64,000 nucleotides of DNA. It comes from JABWBD01 sp040768665 (GTDB lineage: Bacteria > Planctomycetota > Planctomycetia > Pirellulales > Thermoguttaceae). A model generated the notes under the pieces. That model was not told the DNA's origin and made no database searches. It worked only from the letters and a program-made list of their open reading frames with translations. This document shows positions 42,966 to 51,754 of the stretch, in pieces; positions within the stretch are counted from its first letter, which is position 1; each line of letters opens with the position of its first letter. Made by a program: the position numbers and the translations under genes. The stretch lies in the NCBI GenBank assembly GCA_040768665.1, contig JAXGMN010000009.1:353813-417812 (forward strand). The letters run 5' to 3'.

Positions 42966-44123
42966 ATGCCGATCACCGCACACCAAGTGGCGAGCCGTTT
43001 CGCACAGCACTTCGGTTCCCCCCCACGCTGGATATCGCGGGCGCCCGGGCGAGTCAATCTGATCGGCGAGCACACCGACTACAACGAGGGGTTCGTGCTG
43101 CCGATGGCGATCGACCGGGCGGTCTGGATCGCCTTTCGTGATCGGGACGACCACCGTGTGGTCGTCCATTCGGCCAATTACGGCGAGACCGGCGAGTTCT
43201 CGTTGGACCAGTTCGACAAGGCAGCGGCAGGGTGGATGGAGTACTTCAAGGCCGTGGCTTGGGCGCTCCACGAGGCCGGCCATCGCCTGGCTGGTTGGGA
43301 GGCAGTCGTCCATGGCGATGTTCCGGTCGGCGCCGGCCTGTCTTCTTCCGCCGCTTTGGAATTGGCCATCGCCCGCGCCTTTGCTGCGGTTGCAGGACTG
43401 CCTTGGGACCCGAAAGCTATGGCGCTACTCGGCCAACGAGCCGAAAACCAGTGGATTGGAGTCCGCTGCGGCATCATGGACCAGTTGGTCTCCGCTGCCG
43501 GATGCGCCGACCACGCGCTTCTGATCGACTGTCGCTCGCTCGACGTGCAGCCCGTTCCGATTCCCGGCTCGCTCGCCGTTGTGATCCTCGACACGGGCAC
43601 GCGCCGCGGCTTGGTCGATTCGGTCTATAACGAAAGGCGTGCGGAGTGCGAGTCGGCCGCGGAGTTTTTCGGCGTCCGAGCTCTTCGTGACGTCGATATC
43701 GACCGCTTTCAGCAAGTCTCTCATCAACTTGAGCAGCCCGTTCGCCGCCGTGCCCTGCATGTGGTCACGGAGAACGACCGCGTATTGCAGGCGATCGATG
43801 CACTGCGCCGCGGAGACCTGGCGGCGTTGGGGGTGCTCATGAACAAGAGCCACGCCAGTCTCCGAGAGGACTACCAGGTTTCCAGCGATGCCCTGGACGC
43901 AATCGTCCACGCTGCGGCCAGCCAAGCGGGGTGTTACGGAGCCCGCATGACCGGTGCCGGTTTCGGGGGGTGCGCCGTGGCAGTCGTCGATGCGGCAACG
44001 GCGCAAGCATTCGCAGCGAACGTCGCTACCGAATACCACAGGGCAACCGGCAACACGCCGGCGACCTATATCTGCCGACCCGCCGGCGGCGCTGAGTTGC
44101 TGCCGGGGACCGCCGCAACTTAA
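42966..44123 (+). CDS. galK: galactokinase
   Basis: A 385-residue GHMP kinase. The galactokinase signature GRVNLIGEHTDYNEGFVLPM is at residues 28-47; the ATP loop is VPVGAGLSSSAALELA (about residues 119-134) and the C-terminal motif GARMTGAGFGGCAVAVVDA. The length is normal for the family. It phosphorylates galactose in the Leloir pathway in the cytoplasm. It stands alone; no galT or galE is near. Confidence 0.95.
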   Translation: MPITAHQVASRFAQHFGSPPRWISRAPGRVNLIGEHTDYNEGFVLPMAIDRAVWIAFRDRDDHRVVVHSANYGETGEFSLDQFDKAAAGWMEYFKAVAWALHEAGHRLAGWEAVVHGDVPVGAGLSSSAALELAIARAFAAVAGLPWDPKAMALLGQRAENQWIGVRCGIMDQLVSAAGCADHALLIDCRSLDVQPVPIPGSLAVVILDTGTRRGLVDSVYNERRAECESAAEFFGVRALRDVDIDRFQQVSHQLEQPVRRRALHVVTENDRVLQAIDALRRGDLAALGVLMNKSHASLREDYQVSSDALDAIVHAAASQAGCYGARMTGAGFGGCAVAVVDAATAQAFAANVATEYHRATGNTPATYICRPAGGAELLPGTAAT

Positions 44124-44404
44124 GCTCCCACCTCCCCGGCCAATGGACAACAGCCGGATCCGGTGGTCATTGAGCCTCTTTTTTCATCAGAAGGCCGAAG
44201 GGGTGCCCCGAGAGCGTCCTCGTTGCGCGGTCGCTATGAAAGCCCGGCCCTGTCGCGATGGTACGTCATTTTGACGCCTCGGATAGACGTCCGGCCCGCT
44301 GTTTCGGCGAGGATGCACCCTGAGGTCTTGCCTGCCTGAATGGCACACAACTTGCAACTCCGTGGCAGCCGGGCACAACTAAAAAACTCAACTGGAGGAT
44401 GACC

Positions 44405-44587
44405 ATGGAACTGTTATGGTGGGCGATTATCGCGTTGGTAGTTTCGTTGATCGCCGGAGCAATGGGCTTCACCGGTGTTTCGAGCGGAGCGGCCGTGATA
44501 GCAAAGGTCCTGTTCGGGATCTTCCTTGTAATCTTCCTCGTGCTGCTGGTTCTGGCGCTGCTCGGGGTCGGCGCCGCCGCTCTCTAG
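44405..44587 (+). CDS. DUF1328 small membrane protein
   Basis: A 60-residue protein, nearly all hydrophobic, with the DUF1328 pattern ELLWWAIIALVVSLIAGAMG FTG and SGAAVIAKVLFGIFLVIFLV. GGAGG is 7 bases before ATG 44405; the ATG six bases upstream is too close to it. Homologues such as YtjA are small stress-related membrane proteins of unknown role. It is followed by a strong terminator. Confidence 0.88.
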   Translation: MELLWWAIIALVVSLIAGAMGFTGVSSGAAVIAKVLFGIFLVIFLVLLVLALLGVGAAAL

Positions 44588-44649
44588 CAAAGAGGAAACA
44601 ACGAGCCTCAAGAGCCGTTTTTGCCCGACGCGACGGCTGCCGACCGCAG

Positions 44650-44674
44650 CCCGAGTGGTCGGGCGTTTTTGTTC
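44650..44674 (+). terminator. Rho-independent terminator after DUF1328
   Basis: Stem GCCCGA (44650-44655) / TCGGGC (44660-44665) with a GTGG loop, followed by GTTTTTGTT. Confidence 0.85.
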
Positions 44675-44684
44675 AACTACCCGC

Positions 44685-44773
44685 CAGAACATCAAGCAGC
44701 CCGGCTGCTACCATCGGGCAACGGTCAGACGTCACGGGAATCGGATGGCCAGCAGCCGGGCTGCTCTGCTTCT
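44685..44773. repeat. 89-bp palindromic repeat, copy B
   Basis: Nearly the same as copy A at 40650: CCAGAACATCAAGCAGCCCG at the left, GCAGCCGGGCTGCTCTGCTT plus C at the right. It sits directly after the DUF1328 terminator. Bases 44774-44977 beyond it hold nothing recognised. Confidence 0.85.
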
Positions 44774-44977
44774 TGAACTCTTGTTGGTCGTTGTTTTTGT
44801 TGCTGATTGCGGCTACGGATATCGGACGATTTCCTCCGCGATCGACAGGAAACACCCGCCGCGGACCCGCAGTCCCTCCGCTTGACACCACCCGTTGGGC
44901 TGAGCCAAAATAGAAGTTTCGGGCAAGTGGACTTGTCGCCAGTGCAGCCCGGCATAGAGCCTACCCCCAATCCGCTA

Positions 44978-45026
44978 GGGACTGGCTCATTTTGCGGAGT
45001 CTTCGGAGCAAAATGTGCCTGTCCCC
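44978..45026. repeat. REP-like hairpin element (CATTTTGC type)
   Basis: GGGACTGGCTCATTTTGC / GCAAAATGTGCCTGTCCCC arms with a short loop. It differs from the element at 32110 by only a few bases. It stands about 80 bases ahead of the moxR operon. Confidence 0.88.
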
Positions 45027-45103
45027 TCTCTGGTTTTGGGATAGGCTTTTAGCCGCGCCTGTCCGCCGGTCCCTCTGAGAACGGCCTCCCGGGAGACGAC
45101 TTG

Positions 45104-46093
45104 ATGCCGGTGGATGTTCAACAAATCAAGCAGCGAGTTGCCGAAAAGGCGGATCTGCTGCATCGCTTGCGTTCGGAACTGGCCAAGGCCGTCGTCGGGC
45201 AACACGAGATGATCTCCCGCCTCCTCGTAGGGCTGCTTACGCACGGCCATATTCTCCTCGAAGGCGTCCCCGGGCTGGCGAAAACCACGGCGATCCGGTC
45301 GCTCGCCCAAGCTTTGGCGACCCGTTTTCAACGGATCCAGTTCACCCCGGATCTTCTCCCTGCCGATCTGGTCGGCACAATGATTTACCTTCCCTCGGAA
45401 GGCCGTTTCACCACGCGCAAGGGCCCCATCTTCGCCAACTTCATCCTGGCCGACGAGATCAACCGGGCCCCGTCGAAGGTGCAGTCGGCATTGCTGGAAG
45501 CCATGCAGGAGCGGCAGGTTACGATCGGGGAGCAGACGTATCCGTTGGACGGCCTTTTTCTGGTCATGGCCACGCAGAATCCGATCGAGCAGGAGGGTAC
45601 GTATCCACTGCCCGAAGCCCAGGTGGACCGCTTCATGCTCAAGGTCAAGATCGACTACCCGGCGCAGGCGGATGAGCGCCGCGTGCTCGACCTGGCGCTG
45701 GACGGCACGGGTACGTCGGTGCAGCCGGTCCTCGAGGCGGCCGATGTGGCCGCCATGCAAGAGGTGGTCCGGATGGTCTACGTCGACGATCAAATCAAGG
45801 ACTACATTCTTGAGATCGTCCGTGCCACGCGGCGTCCCGACCGATACGCCATGAAGGATTTGATGCCGCTGATCGAGTATGGAGCTTCGCCGCGCGCGAC
45901 CATCTTCCTCGGGCTGGGAGCACGCGCCGCCGCATTCCTTGCCGGACGGGGGTACGTCACACCGCAGGACGTCAAGGATATCGCCTATGACGTCCTGCGC
46001 CACCGTATCATCCTCACGTATGAGGCCGAGGCGGAACAGACCACGACGGAAGACGTGATCAAGGAGATCCTCGCCACGGTGCCGGTGCCGTGA
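45104..46093 (+). CDS. moxR: MoxR-type AAA+ ATPase
   Basis: A protein of about 329 residues. Walker A EGVPGLAKTT near residue 50, Walker B FILADEINRAPSK near 115, sensor 1 LFLVMATQNPIEQEGTYPLP. MoxR ATPases act as chaperones that insert metals or activate VWA-domain partner proteins, here the downstream DUF58 and Bat proteins. ATG 45104 follows a TTG. It is the first gene of an eight-gene plus-strand operon that runs to 54489. Confidence 0.95.
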   Translation: MPVDVQQIKQRVAEKADLLHRLRSELAKAVVGQHEMISRLLVGLLTHGHILLEGVPGLAKTTAIRSLAQALATRFQRIQFTPDLLPADLVGTMIYLPSEGRFTTRKGPIFANFILADEINRAPSKVQSALLEAMQERQVTIGEQTYPLDGLFLVMATQNPIEQEGTYPLPEAQVDRFMLKVKIDYPAQADERRVLDLALDGTGTSVQPVLEAADVAAMQEVVRMVYVDDQIKDYILEIVRATRRPDRYAMKDLMPLIEYGASPRATIFLGLGARAAAFLAGRGYVTPQDVKDIAYDVLRHRIILTYEAEAEQTTTEDVIKEILATVPVP

Positions 46094-46136
46094 CGTGCGG
46101 AGTGTGGATCGGTACTCGATCATGGGGCGATTGGCC

Positions 46137-47018
46137 ATGCCCGAAGTGACGGAAATCTTGAAACGTGTCCGGCGGATCCAGATCGTGGCGAACCGCACGG
46201 TCGACGATCTCTTCGCGGGCCAGTATAAGAGCGTGTTTCGCGGCCGCGGCATGGAATTCGAAGAAGTCCGCGAGTACCAGCCGGGCGACGACGTCCGGAC
46301 GATCGATTGGAACGTCACCGCTCGCACCGGCAGCCCGTTCGTCAAGCGCTTCTGCGAAGAGCGGGAACTGACCGTCTTGTTCCTCGTCGACGTTTCCGCT
46401 TCCGGAGTCTTCGGGTCCGGGACGCGATCCAAGCTCGACCTGGTCGTGGAATTGACGGCCCTGTTGATGGTTTCGGCGCTGAAGAACAACGACAAGGTCG
46501 GTTTGCTCACGTTCTGCGACGACGTGGTCGCCTATTTCCCGCCCCGCAAGGGCAAGTCGAACGTGCTCCACCTGATCCGCGAGCTGGTGGCGGCCGAGCC
46601 GATTCCTCGCGACACGAACCTGGGCGCGGCCCTCGATTTTTTCAGCCGAGTGCAGAAGCGGCGATCGGTGGCGTTCCTGATCAGCGACTTCCTGGCCCCT
46701 CAGGCCCAAAGCGCCATGGCGGTAGCGGGCCGAAGGCATGATCTGGTGGCGGTCACGGTCACCGACCCCCGGGAACACGAGATTCCGGACGTGGGCTTCA
46801 TTTCTCTCCTCGATGCCGAGACAGGCCGAGTTGTCGAACTCGACACCCGTCGCGCCCGCGTACGGGAGCTTTTCCGTGCCAAGGCGGCCCACCGCAGTCG
46901 CCAGCTTTCCGAGGAATTGAAGAAGGCCGGTGTCGACCAGCTCTCCATTCGCACGGACGAGGACTACCAGACCGCCTTGCGGCGGTTCTTCCATATGCGT
47001 GAACGGCGGTTTCGGTAG
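46137..47018 (+). CDS. DUF58 domain protein
   Basis: A 293-residue protein. ILKRVRRIQIVANRTVDDLF, FRGRGMEFEEVREYQPGDDV and RTIDWNVTARTGSPFVKRF are the DUF58 hallmark, followed by a VWA-like fold (LTVLFLVDVSASGVFGSGTR; DxSxS present). These are cytoplasmic partners of MoxR. ATG 46137 matches the usual family start; earlier in-frame starts exist at 46122 and 46095. It is 43 bases after moxR and directly abuts the next gene. Confidence 0.92.
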   Translation: MPEVTEILKRVRRIQIVANRTVDDLFAGQYKSVFRGRGMEFEEVREYQPGDDVRTIDWNVTARTGSPFVKRFCEERELTVLFLVDVSASGVFGSGTRSKLDLVVELTALLMVSALKNNDKVGLLTFCDDVVAYFPPRKGKSNVLHLIRELVAAEPIPRDTNLGAALDFFSRVQKRRSVAFLISDFLAPQAQSAMAVAGRRHDLVAVTVTDPREHEIPDVGFISLLDAETGRVVELDTRRARVRELFRAKAAHRSRQLSEELKKAGVDQLSIRTDEDYQTALRRFFHMRERRFR

Positions 47019-48008
47019 ATGGAAAGAGATGCATGCCTCCTGGCTGTCGTGGCTTTCCTGTTCCTCGGATGTGCGGAACATGCGCGGCCCACCGGTAAGA
47101 GCTCGCGGGCAGGAATTCCCGCACCGGCCCGCTCCGTGGTCCAACGCGGCCCGATCTCGCTCCTTGCCGAGGTGACGCCCCGGAAGGCCCGGCTTTCCGA
47201 CGAGCTCACCCTTACGCTGCAAATCGCAACTGCCGAGGGAGTCCGAGTCGAACACCCTGAGTTGAAAGAAACCATCGGCGACTTCATGATCCGCGGCGTC
47301 CGCAAACTGTTGCCTCGCGTCGAGGAAAATCGTGAGGTTTTCGAACAAATTTATACGCTGGAGCCGACGCGAACCGGCGAGCTTATCATTCCTCCGATTC
47401 CCGTCAAGTTCACCGTCGCGCGGCAGGACGGCGAGGCGGAATTCACCGTCGAAACGGAGAAGCTTGCAGTCGAGATCGAAACGGTTGTCGCGTCCGACTC
47501 GCCTTCGCTTGCCGATCTCCGTCCGCTCGCGGCGCCGGTCGAGGTCCCCGCTGAGCGAGGCCTGAGCCCTTGGTGGATCATCGCTCCGCTGGCAATCTGC
47601 CTGGCTGCCGCGGCTTGGCTCGCAAGACGTCGCGGCAGGCGAACCGTGAAGGAGAAGACGCTTTCTCCTCAGGAGCTGGCCGAACTCGAGCTGCAGCAGC
47701 TTCTAAGTCGCGAACTCGCGGAAACGGATGTTAAGCTCTTCTACACGGAGCTGACGGCGGTCGTCCGGCGCTACATCGAGAGGACCACCGCCGTTCGGGC
47801 CCCGGAGCAGACTACCGAAGAGTTCCTCCGGGAGATCGCCGAGAAAGGGACTTTCCCAACAGACGAGTCCCAACGGCTGAAACAGTTTCTCGAGTCGGCC
47901 GACCTGGTCAAGTTCGCCGCTCATCAGCCCCGCGACGAGGACATCCACGAGAGCATCCTGCGGGCCAGACGGTTCCTCGGTCTACACCCGGCGGAGGTCG
48001 CGGTATGA
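47019..48008 (+). CDS. BatD-like membrane lipoprotein
   Basis: A 329-residue protein. The N-terminus LLAVVAFLFLGCAE looks like a lipoprotein signal. One beta domain (ISLLAEVTPRKARLSDELTL, a BatD-type immunoglobulin-like start) is followed by a membrane helix (WWIIAPLAICLAAAAWLARR) and a cytoplasmic helical part. It is a shorter relative of the BatD later in the operon. It abuts the DUF58 gene and overlaps BatA by four bases (ATGA). Confidence 0.85.
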   Translation: MERDACLLAVVAFLFLGCAEHARPTGKSSRAGIPAPARSVVQRGPISLLAEVTPRKARLSDELTLTLQIATAEGVRVEHPELKETIGDFMIRGVRKLLPRVEENREVFEQIYTLEPTRTGELIIPPIPVKFTVARQDGEAEFTVETEKLAVEIETVVASDSPSLADLRPLAAPVEVPAERGLSPWWIIAPLAICLAAAAWLARRRGRRTVKEKTLSPQELAELELQQLLSRELAETDVKLFYTELTAVVRRYIERTTAVRAPEQTTEEFLREIAEKGTFPTDESQRLKQFLESADLVKFAAHQPRDEDIHESILRARRFLGLHPAEVAV

Positions 48009-49073
48009 CGGCTCTCCGATTCCAAGACCCTCTCTGGTTGCTGCTTCTCGTCCCGCTGGCAGTGGTTGTCGTACTGGCGATCCGCGGAGCGCGTCGCACG
48101 GCGGTCGTCTATTCCGAAACCGCCCTGTTGGCGAGATTGCCGCAGACCGCGGCCCAGCGGATCAAGCGCGTGCTCCCCTGGGTGCGGATGATGGGGATGG
48201 TCCTGGTCGTCGTCGCCCTTGCCCGACCGCAGCTCGGCAAGGAGGAAGTCCGCGTGCAAACCGAGGGGGTGGCCATTCAGATGTGCATCGATCGGTCCGG
48301 ATCGATGCAGGCGCTCGACTTTGAACTGGATGGAAGGCGTGTCGATCGGCTCGAAGCGGTAAAGCACGTCTTTCGCGACTTCGTGGCCGGCAATGAGCGA
48401 CTGCCCGGCCGCCCCCACGACTTGATCGGCCTCGTCGACTTCGGAGGTTTTGCCGACGCCCGGTGTCCTCTGACGCTCGACCACGGTGCACTTCTGGAGG
48501 TTCTGAATTCGGTCGAGATTCCCTCTCCGATCTTCGACGCCCGGGGGCATCCTCAATGAGAGGCTGCTCGAGGAGGACATGGCGACGGCCATCGGAGATG
48601 CCCTGGTGCTGGCCGTCGACCGGCTTAAGAACGTGAAAGCCAAGAGCAAGGTTGTCATTCTGCTCTCCGACGGCAAACAGACGGCGGGGGTGGTCCAGCC
48701 CTCTGAGGCGGCCGAAGCCGCCAAGACGTTCGGAATCAAGATCTACACGATCGGCGTCGGGACTACCGGCACGGCCCCCTTTCCGACCATTGATTTTTTC
48801 GGCAACAAGGCGATCCGCCCGCAACCGGTAGAATTGGACGAACAGACGCTCAAGGCGGTTGCGGAGGCGACGGGCGGCCAGTACTTCAACGCCCAAAGCA
48901 CGCGAGCCCTCGAGGAAGTCTATGCCCAGATCGACCGGCTGGAGAAATCGCTGGCCGAGGGGCGGGTTTTCACCCAATACCGCGAGTTGTACCAATACCT
49001 GATCGTGCCGGGAATCGGCCTGGTCCTTCTGGAACTGGTGGCGAGCTCAACGAGGTTTCGATCCTTGCCATGA
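48005..49073 (+). pseudogene. batA: VWA protein BatA, split by a single-base frameshift
   Basis: The first half (184 codons) has the two N-terminal helices (PLWLLLLVPLAVVVVLAIRG, VRMMGMVLVVVALARPQLGK) and MIDAS CIDRSGSM, then stops at 48559. The second half in the next frame continues ILNERLLEEDMATAIGDALV and ends in a membrane helix at 49073. Removing one G from the run of five at 48543-48547 would rejoin them exactly (FDARGILNERLLEE). So this is either a recent mutation or a sequence error in a functional gene. Bat proteins act at the membrane in stress or aerotolerance. Confidence 0.85.
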
Positions 49074-50101
49074 ACTGGGAAACCCCATCCATCCTGCTGG
49101 CCCTCTGGCTGCTGCCGCCGGTGGCAGGGCTATTGGTCTATGCGCATCGGAAACGGAAGGCGGCGGCGGCCCGGTTCGCGGATCCGGTCATGGGCGGGCG
49201 GCTCATGCCGCCGCTGGGAAACTCGCGTCGGTGGGTGAAGGGGGTGATCCTTCTCATCGCGATTGCGCTGTGGATCGTCGCGGCGGCCCGTCCCCGGTTC
49301 GGCACCTACTTCGAGGAGGTCTCGCAGCGTGGGGTGGATATATTCGTGCTGCTGGATGTTTCGCGATCCATGACGGCCCGCGATGTTGTCCCCTCCCGCC
49401 TGGACCGCGCGAAGTCGGACATCCGCGATCTGCTCCGCCGCCTGGTGGGCGATCGCGCAGGACTGATCGCCTTCGCCGGCCGGCCGACGGTGAAGGTGCC
49501 CCTGACCACCGACTATGGGTTTTTTGAGATGATTCTTGATGAGGTCGACACCACCAGTGCGCCCCGCGGCGGCAGCCTGATCGGCGATGCGATCCGCAAG
49601 GGGGTCGAGGCGATGCCCGAAGTACCAGGCCGCGATCAGGTCTTCGTGCTGATTACCGACGGCGAGGATCATGAGTCGTTCCCCCTCGACGCCGCCCGCC
49701 AGGCGGCCGAGCGCGGGATCAAGATCTTTGCCGTCGGGCTGGGCGATGCCCGCGAGGGGGCTCGCGTTCCTTCGCGCCAGGCGGACCAGAGACCCTACCT
49801 GACCTACGAGGGCGAGGTCGTCTGGTCAAAGCTCGATGAGTCGCTCTTGACCGACATCGCACTGGCCACCGGCGGCGCCTACATCCCGGCGGGAACGCGT
49901 GCCTATGATCTCGGCCAGGTTTATGAAGACCACCTCGCCAAGCTCGCCCGGGGCGAGCTTCAATCGGGAAAACAGAAGCGATATCGCGAGCAGTTCCAAG
50001 GCTTCGCATGTCTTGGACTGATCATGCTCATGGTGGAGATGTTGATTCCGAGTTATCCGCCGACGGGCGGCTTCCGCTGGAACCAGGAGCGTCGCGCGTG
50101 A
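49070..50101 (+). CDS. batB: VWA protein BatB
   Basis: A 343-residue protein. Two N-terminal helices (SILLALWLLPPVAGLLVYAH; VKGVILLIAIALWIVAAARP), a VWA domain with MIDAS LLDVSRSM (D-x-S-x-S) and later TDGEDHESF, and a C-terminal helix. It is paralogous to BatA. It overlaps BatA and the next gene by four bases each, so translation is coupled throughout the operon. Confidence 0.92.
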   Translation: MNWETPSILLALWLLPPVAGLLVYAHRKRKAAAARFADPVMGGRLMPPLGNSRRWVKGVILLIAIALWIVAAARPRFGTYFEEVSQRGVDIFVLLDVSRSMTARDVVPSRLDRAKSDIRDLLRRLVGDRAGLIAFAGRPTVKVPLTTDYGFFEMILDEVDTTSAPRGGSLIGDAIRKGVEAMPEVPGRDQVFVLITDGEDHESFPLDAARQAAERGIKIFAVGLGDAREGARVPSRQADQRPYLTYEGEVVWSKLDESLLTDIALATGGAYIPAGTRAYDLGQVYEDHLAKLARGELQSGKQKRYREQFQGFACLGLIMLMVEMLIPSYPPTGGFRWNQERRA

Positions 50102-51753
50102 GGGTGATTTTGCTGGTGCTGCTTTTTCCTTCGCTCGCCTCGGCCGCCTCGGAGGAGGTGGCAAGAAAGGTCCGCCTCGGGATCGCGCATTTCGAGGCCG
50201 GGCGCTACGACGCGGCGGCCACCGTGTTCGCGGAAGCCGGCGAAGCGAACCCGGCCGACCCCCGGATCGCGTATAATCGGGCGTGTGCCTACGCCGCCCG
50301 GGGCGACGTGGCCAGGGCCGTCGAGATGTTCCAGCAGGCAGCACTCGCCCGGGATCGGGGCCTGTCCGCCCGCTCGCACTACAACCTGGGCAACCTGGCT
50401 GCCGAGAAGGCCCGCGAGGAGTTTGGCCCCAAGCCGGAGGACGCGCCGCCCCCGGTGCGTCAGGAAGGGCTCAAACGGCTGGCACGAGCGATCGGCCACT
50501 ACCGCGACTGCCTTCGTATCGAGCCCGACCATGCCGCCGCGCGGCACAACCTGGAATTGATCCGCATCTGGATCAATCGGATGGAGCGCATTTGGGAAGA
50601 AAAAGACCGGAAGCAGGACCGCGACGAAGAGACTTTGCTGGAAATGCTGGCCAAACTTGAAAAGCGGCAGCGGGAGTTGCGGCTGGAGAGCAAACAGCTC
50701 GCTGCCGAGCCCGACTCGCCCCAGCGGCGAGAGTCGGCGAGCCGGATGGCCGAATCCCAGCAGGCGCTTGCCGCCCGTATGGAGACTCTGCGGGAGAAGA
50801 TCACCGAGACGCTGGCGGGCCCGGTGCCGTCGGACGAAGCGCAGCGTGCCGAGCAGGTGCTGAGGGAGTTGGTCGATCGGGCCGCCGGGCACATGGCCGG
50901 CGCGGCCGATGTTCTCAACCATGGCGAGCCGGCCAAGGCCGTCGAATCGCAGGCTCGGGCAGTCGAAACGCTCGACGAGCTCTTCATGGCGGTCGTTCCT
51001 TTTGTTGGTCTGGTGCAAAAGGCGATCGAGAGCGAGAAGGAATTGGTCGGGCGCGTCGAAGCGGCCGGCCGATCGGACGCGGAAGAAGCCCCGGATCTCT
51101 CCGAGGCGGCCTGGGACCAGCGGTTCGTCGCTCGCTGGAGCGAGATCCTCCCGAGAAAGGCGGAGGCCGAACTCGCCCAACTCAAGGCGGCGGCCTCCGG
51201 GCCCGCGGCCGATCGCGGCGGGTCGCCGGGGAATCCCGAGCTTGCAAAAATGAAGCAGCAGGCTGCGGCCATGGCCAAGGCGATGGAAAAGGCCGTCGAA
51301 GTCGGGCCGAAGATCGCGAAACTGACCGAGGAAGCCGCCGATCACCTCGAGTCCGAAGAGGCGGCCGACGCCTTGCCCAAGCAGAAGGAAGCTCTGAAAC
51401 TGCTCGAGGAGATTCTCCAATCGCTTCCCAAGCAAGACAACCGACAAGACCGGAAGCAGCAGCAAGATCAACAGGCCGAGGGCGAACAGATGGACGAAAA
51501 CCAGGGCCGTCAACAAGGGCCCGATGAGAACGACAAACCCCAGGAGGATGACGGGCAGCAGAAGACGCCGCAGCAACAGCAGCCGGAAGAGCAACAGCGG
51601 CCGTCCGATGCTCCGCAGCAGAAAGATGTCTCTCAAGAGGAGGCCGAGGCCATGATCCGCCAGGTCCGCAATCGTCAGCAGCAACGCCGCGAGATGGAGA
51701 AGCGGCTCCAGCGATACCTGGCTCGACCTGTTCCCGTGGAGAAGGACTGGTGA
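50098..51753 (+). CDS. TPR / coiled-coil Bat-operon protein
   Basis: A 551-residue protein. A GTG start within the stop of batB (GTGA) gives a signal peptide (RVILLVLLFPSLASA). TPR repeats follow at about 30-190 (GIAHFEAGRYDAAATVFAEA, IAYNRACAYAARGDVARAVE, SHYNLGNLAAEKAR), then long charged coiled-coil helices, and a Gln-rich tail of about 60 residues (QQQQPEEQQ). This is the position of BatC. It probably scaffolds the VWA proteins in the periplasm. Confidence 0.85.
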   Translation: MRVILLVLLFPSLASAASEEVARKVRLGIAHFEAGRYDAAATVFAEAGEANPADPRIAYNRACAYAARGDVARAVEMFQQAALARDRGLSARSHYNLGNLAAEKAREEFGPKPEDAPPPVRQEGLKRLARAIGHYRDCLRIEPDHAAARHNLELIRIWINRMERIWEEKDRKQDRDEETLLEMLAKLEKRQRELRLESKQLAAEPDSPQRRESASRMAESQQALAARMETLREKITETLAGPVPSDEAQRAEQVLRELVDRAAGHMAGAADVLNHGEPAKAVESQARAVETLDELFMAVVPFVGLVQKAIESEKELVGRVEAAGRSDAEEAPDLSEAAWDQRFVARWSEILPRKAEAELAQLKAAASGPAADRGGSPGNPELAKMKQQAAAMAKAMEKAVEVGPKIAKLTEEAADHLESEEAADALPKQKEALKLLEEILQSLPKQDNRQDRKQQQDQQAEGEQMDENQGRQQGPDENDKPQEDDGQQKTPQQQQPEEQQRPSDAPQQKDVSQEEAEAMIRQVRNRQQQRREMEKRLQRYLARPVPVEKDW

Positions 51754-51754
51754 G

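Noticed and set aside
44987..46510. Minus-strand open frame of 507 codons across moxR
   Set aside because: Begins in a REP element and is antisense to clear MoxR and DUF58 motifs.
50053..51684. Minus-strand open frame of 543 codons with a Leu-rich C-terminal region
   Set aside because: The Leu runs are the antisense of the Gln/Lys-rich TPR protein tail; not a membrane protein.
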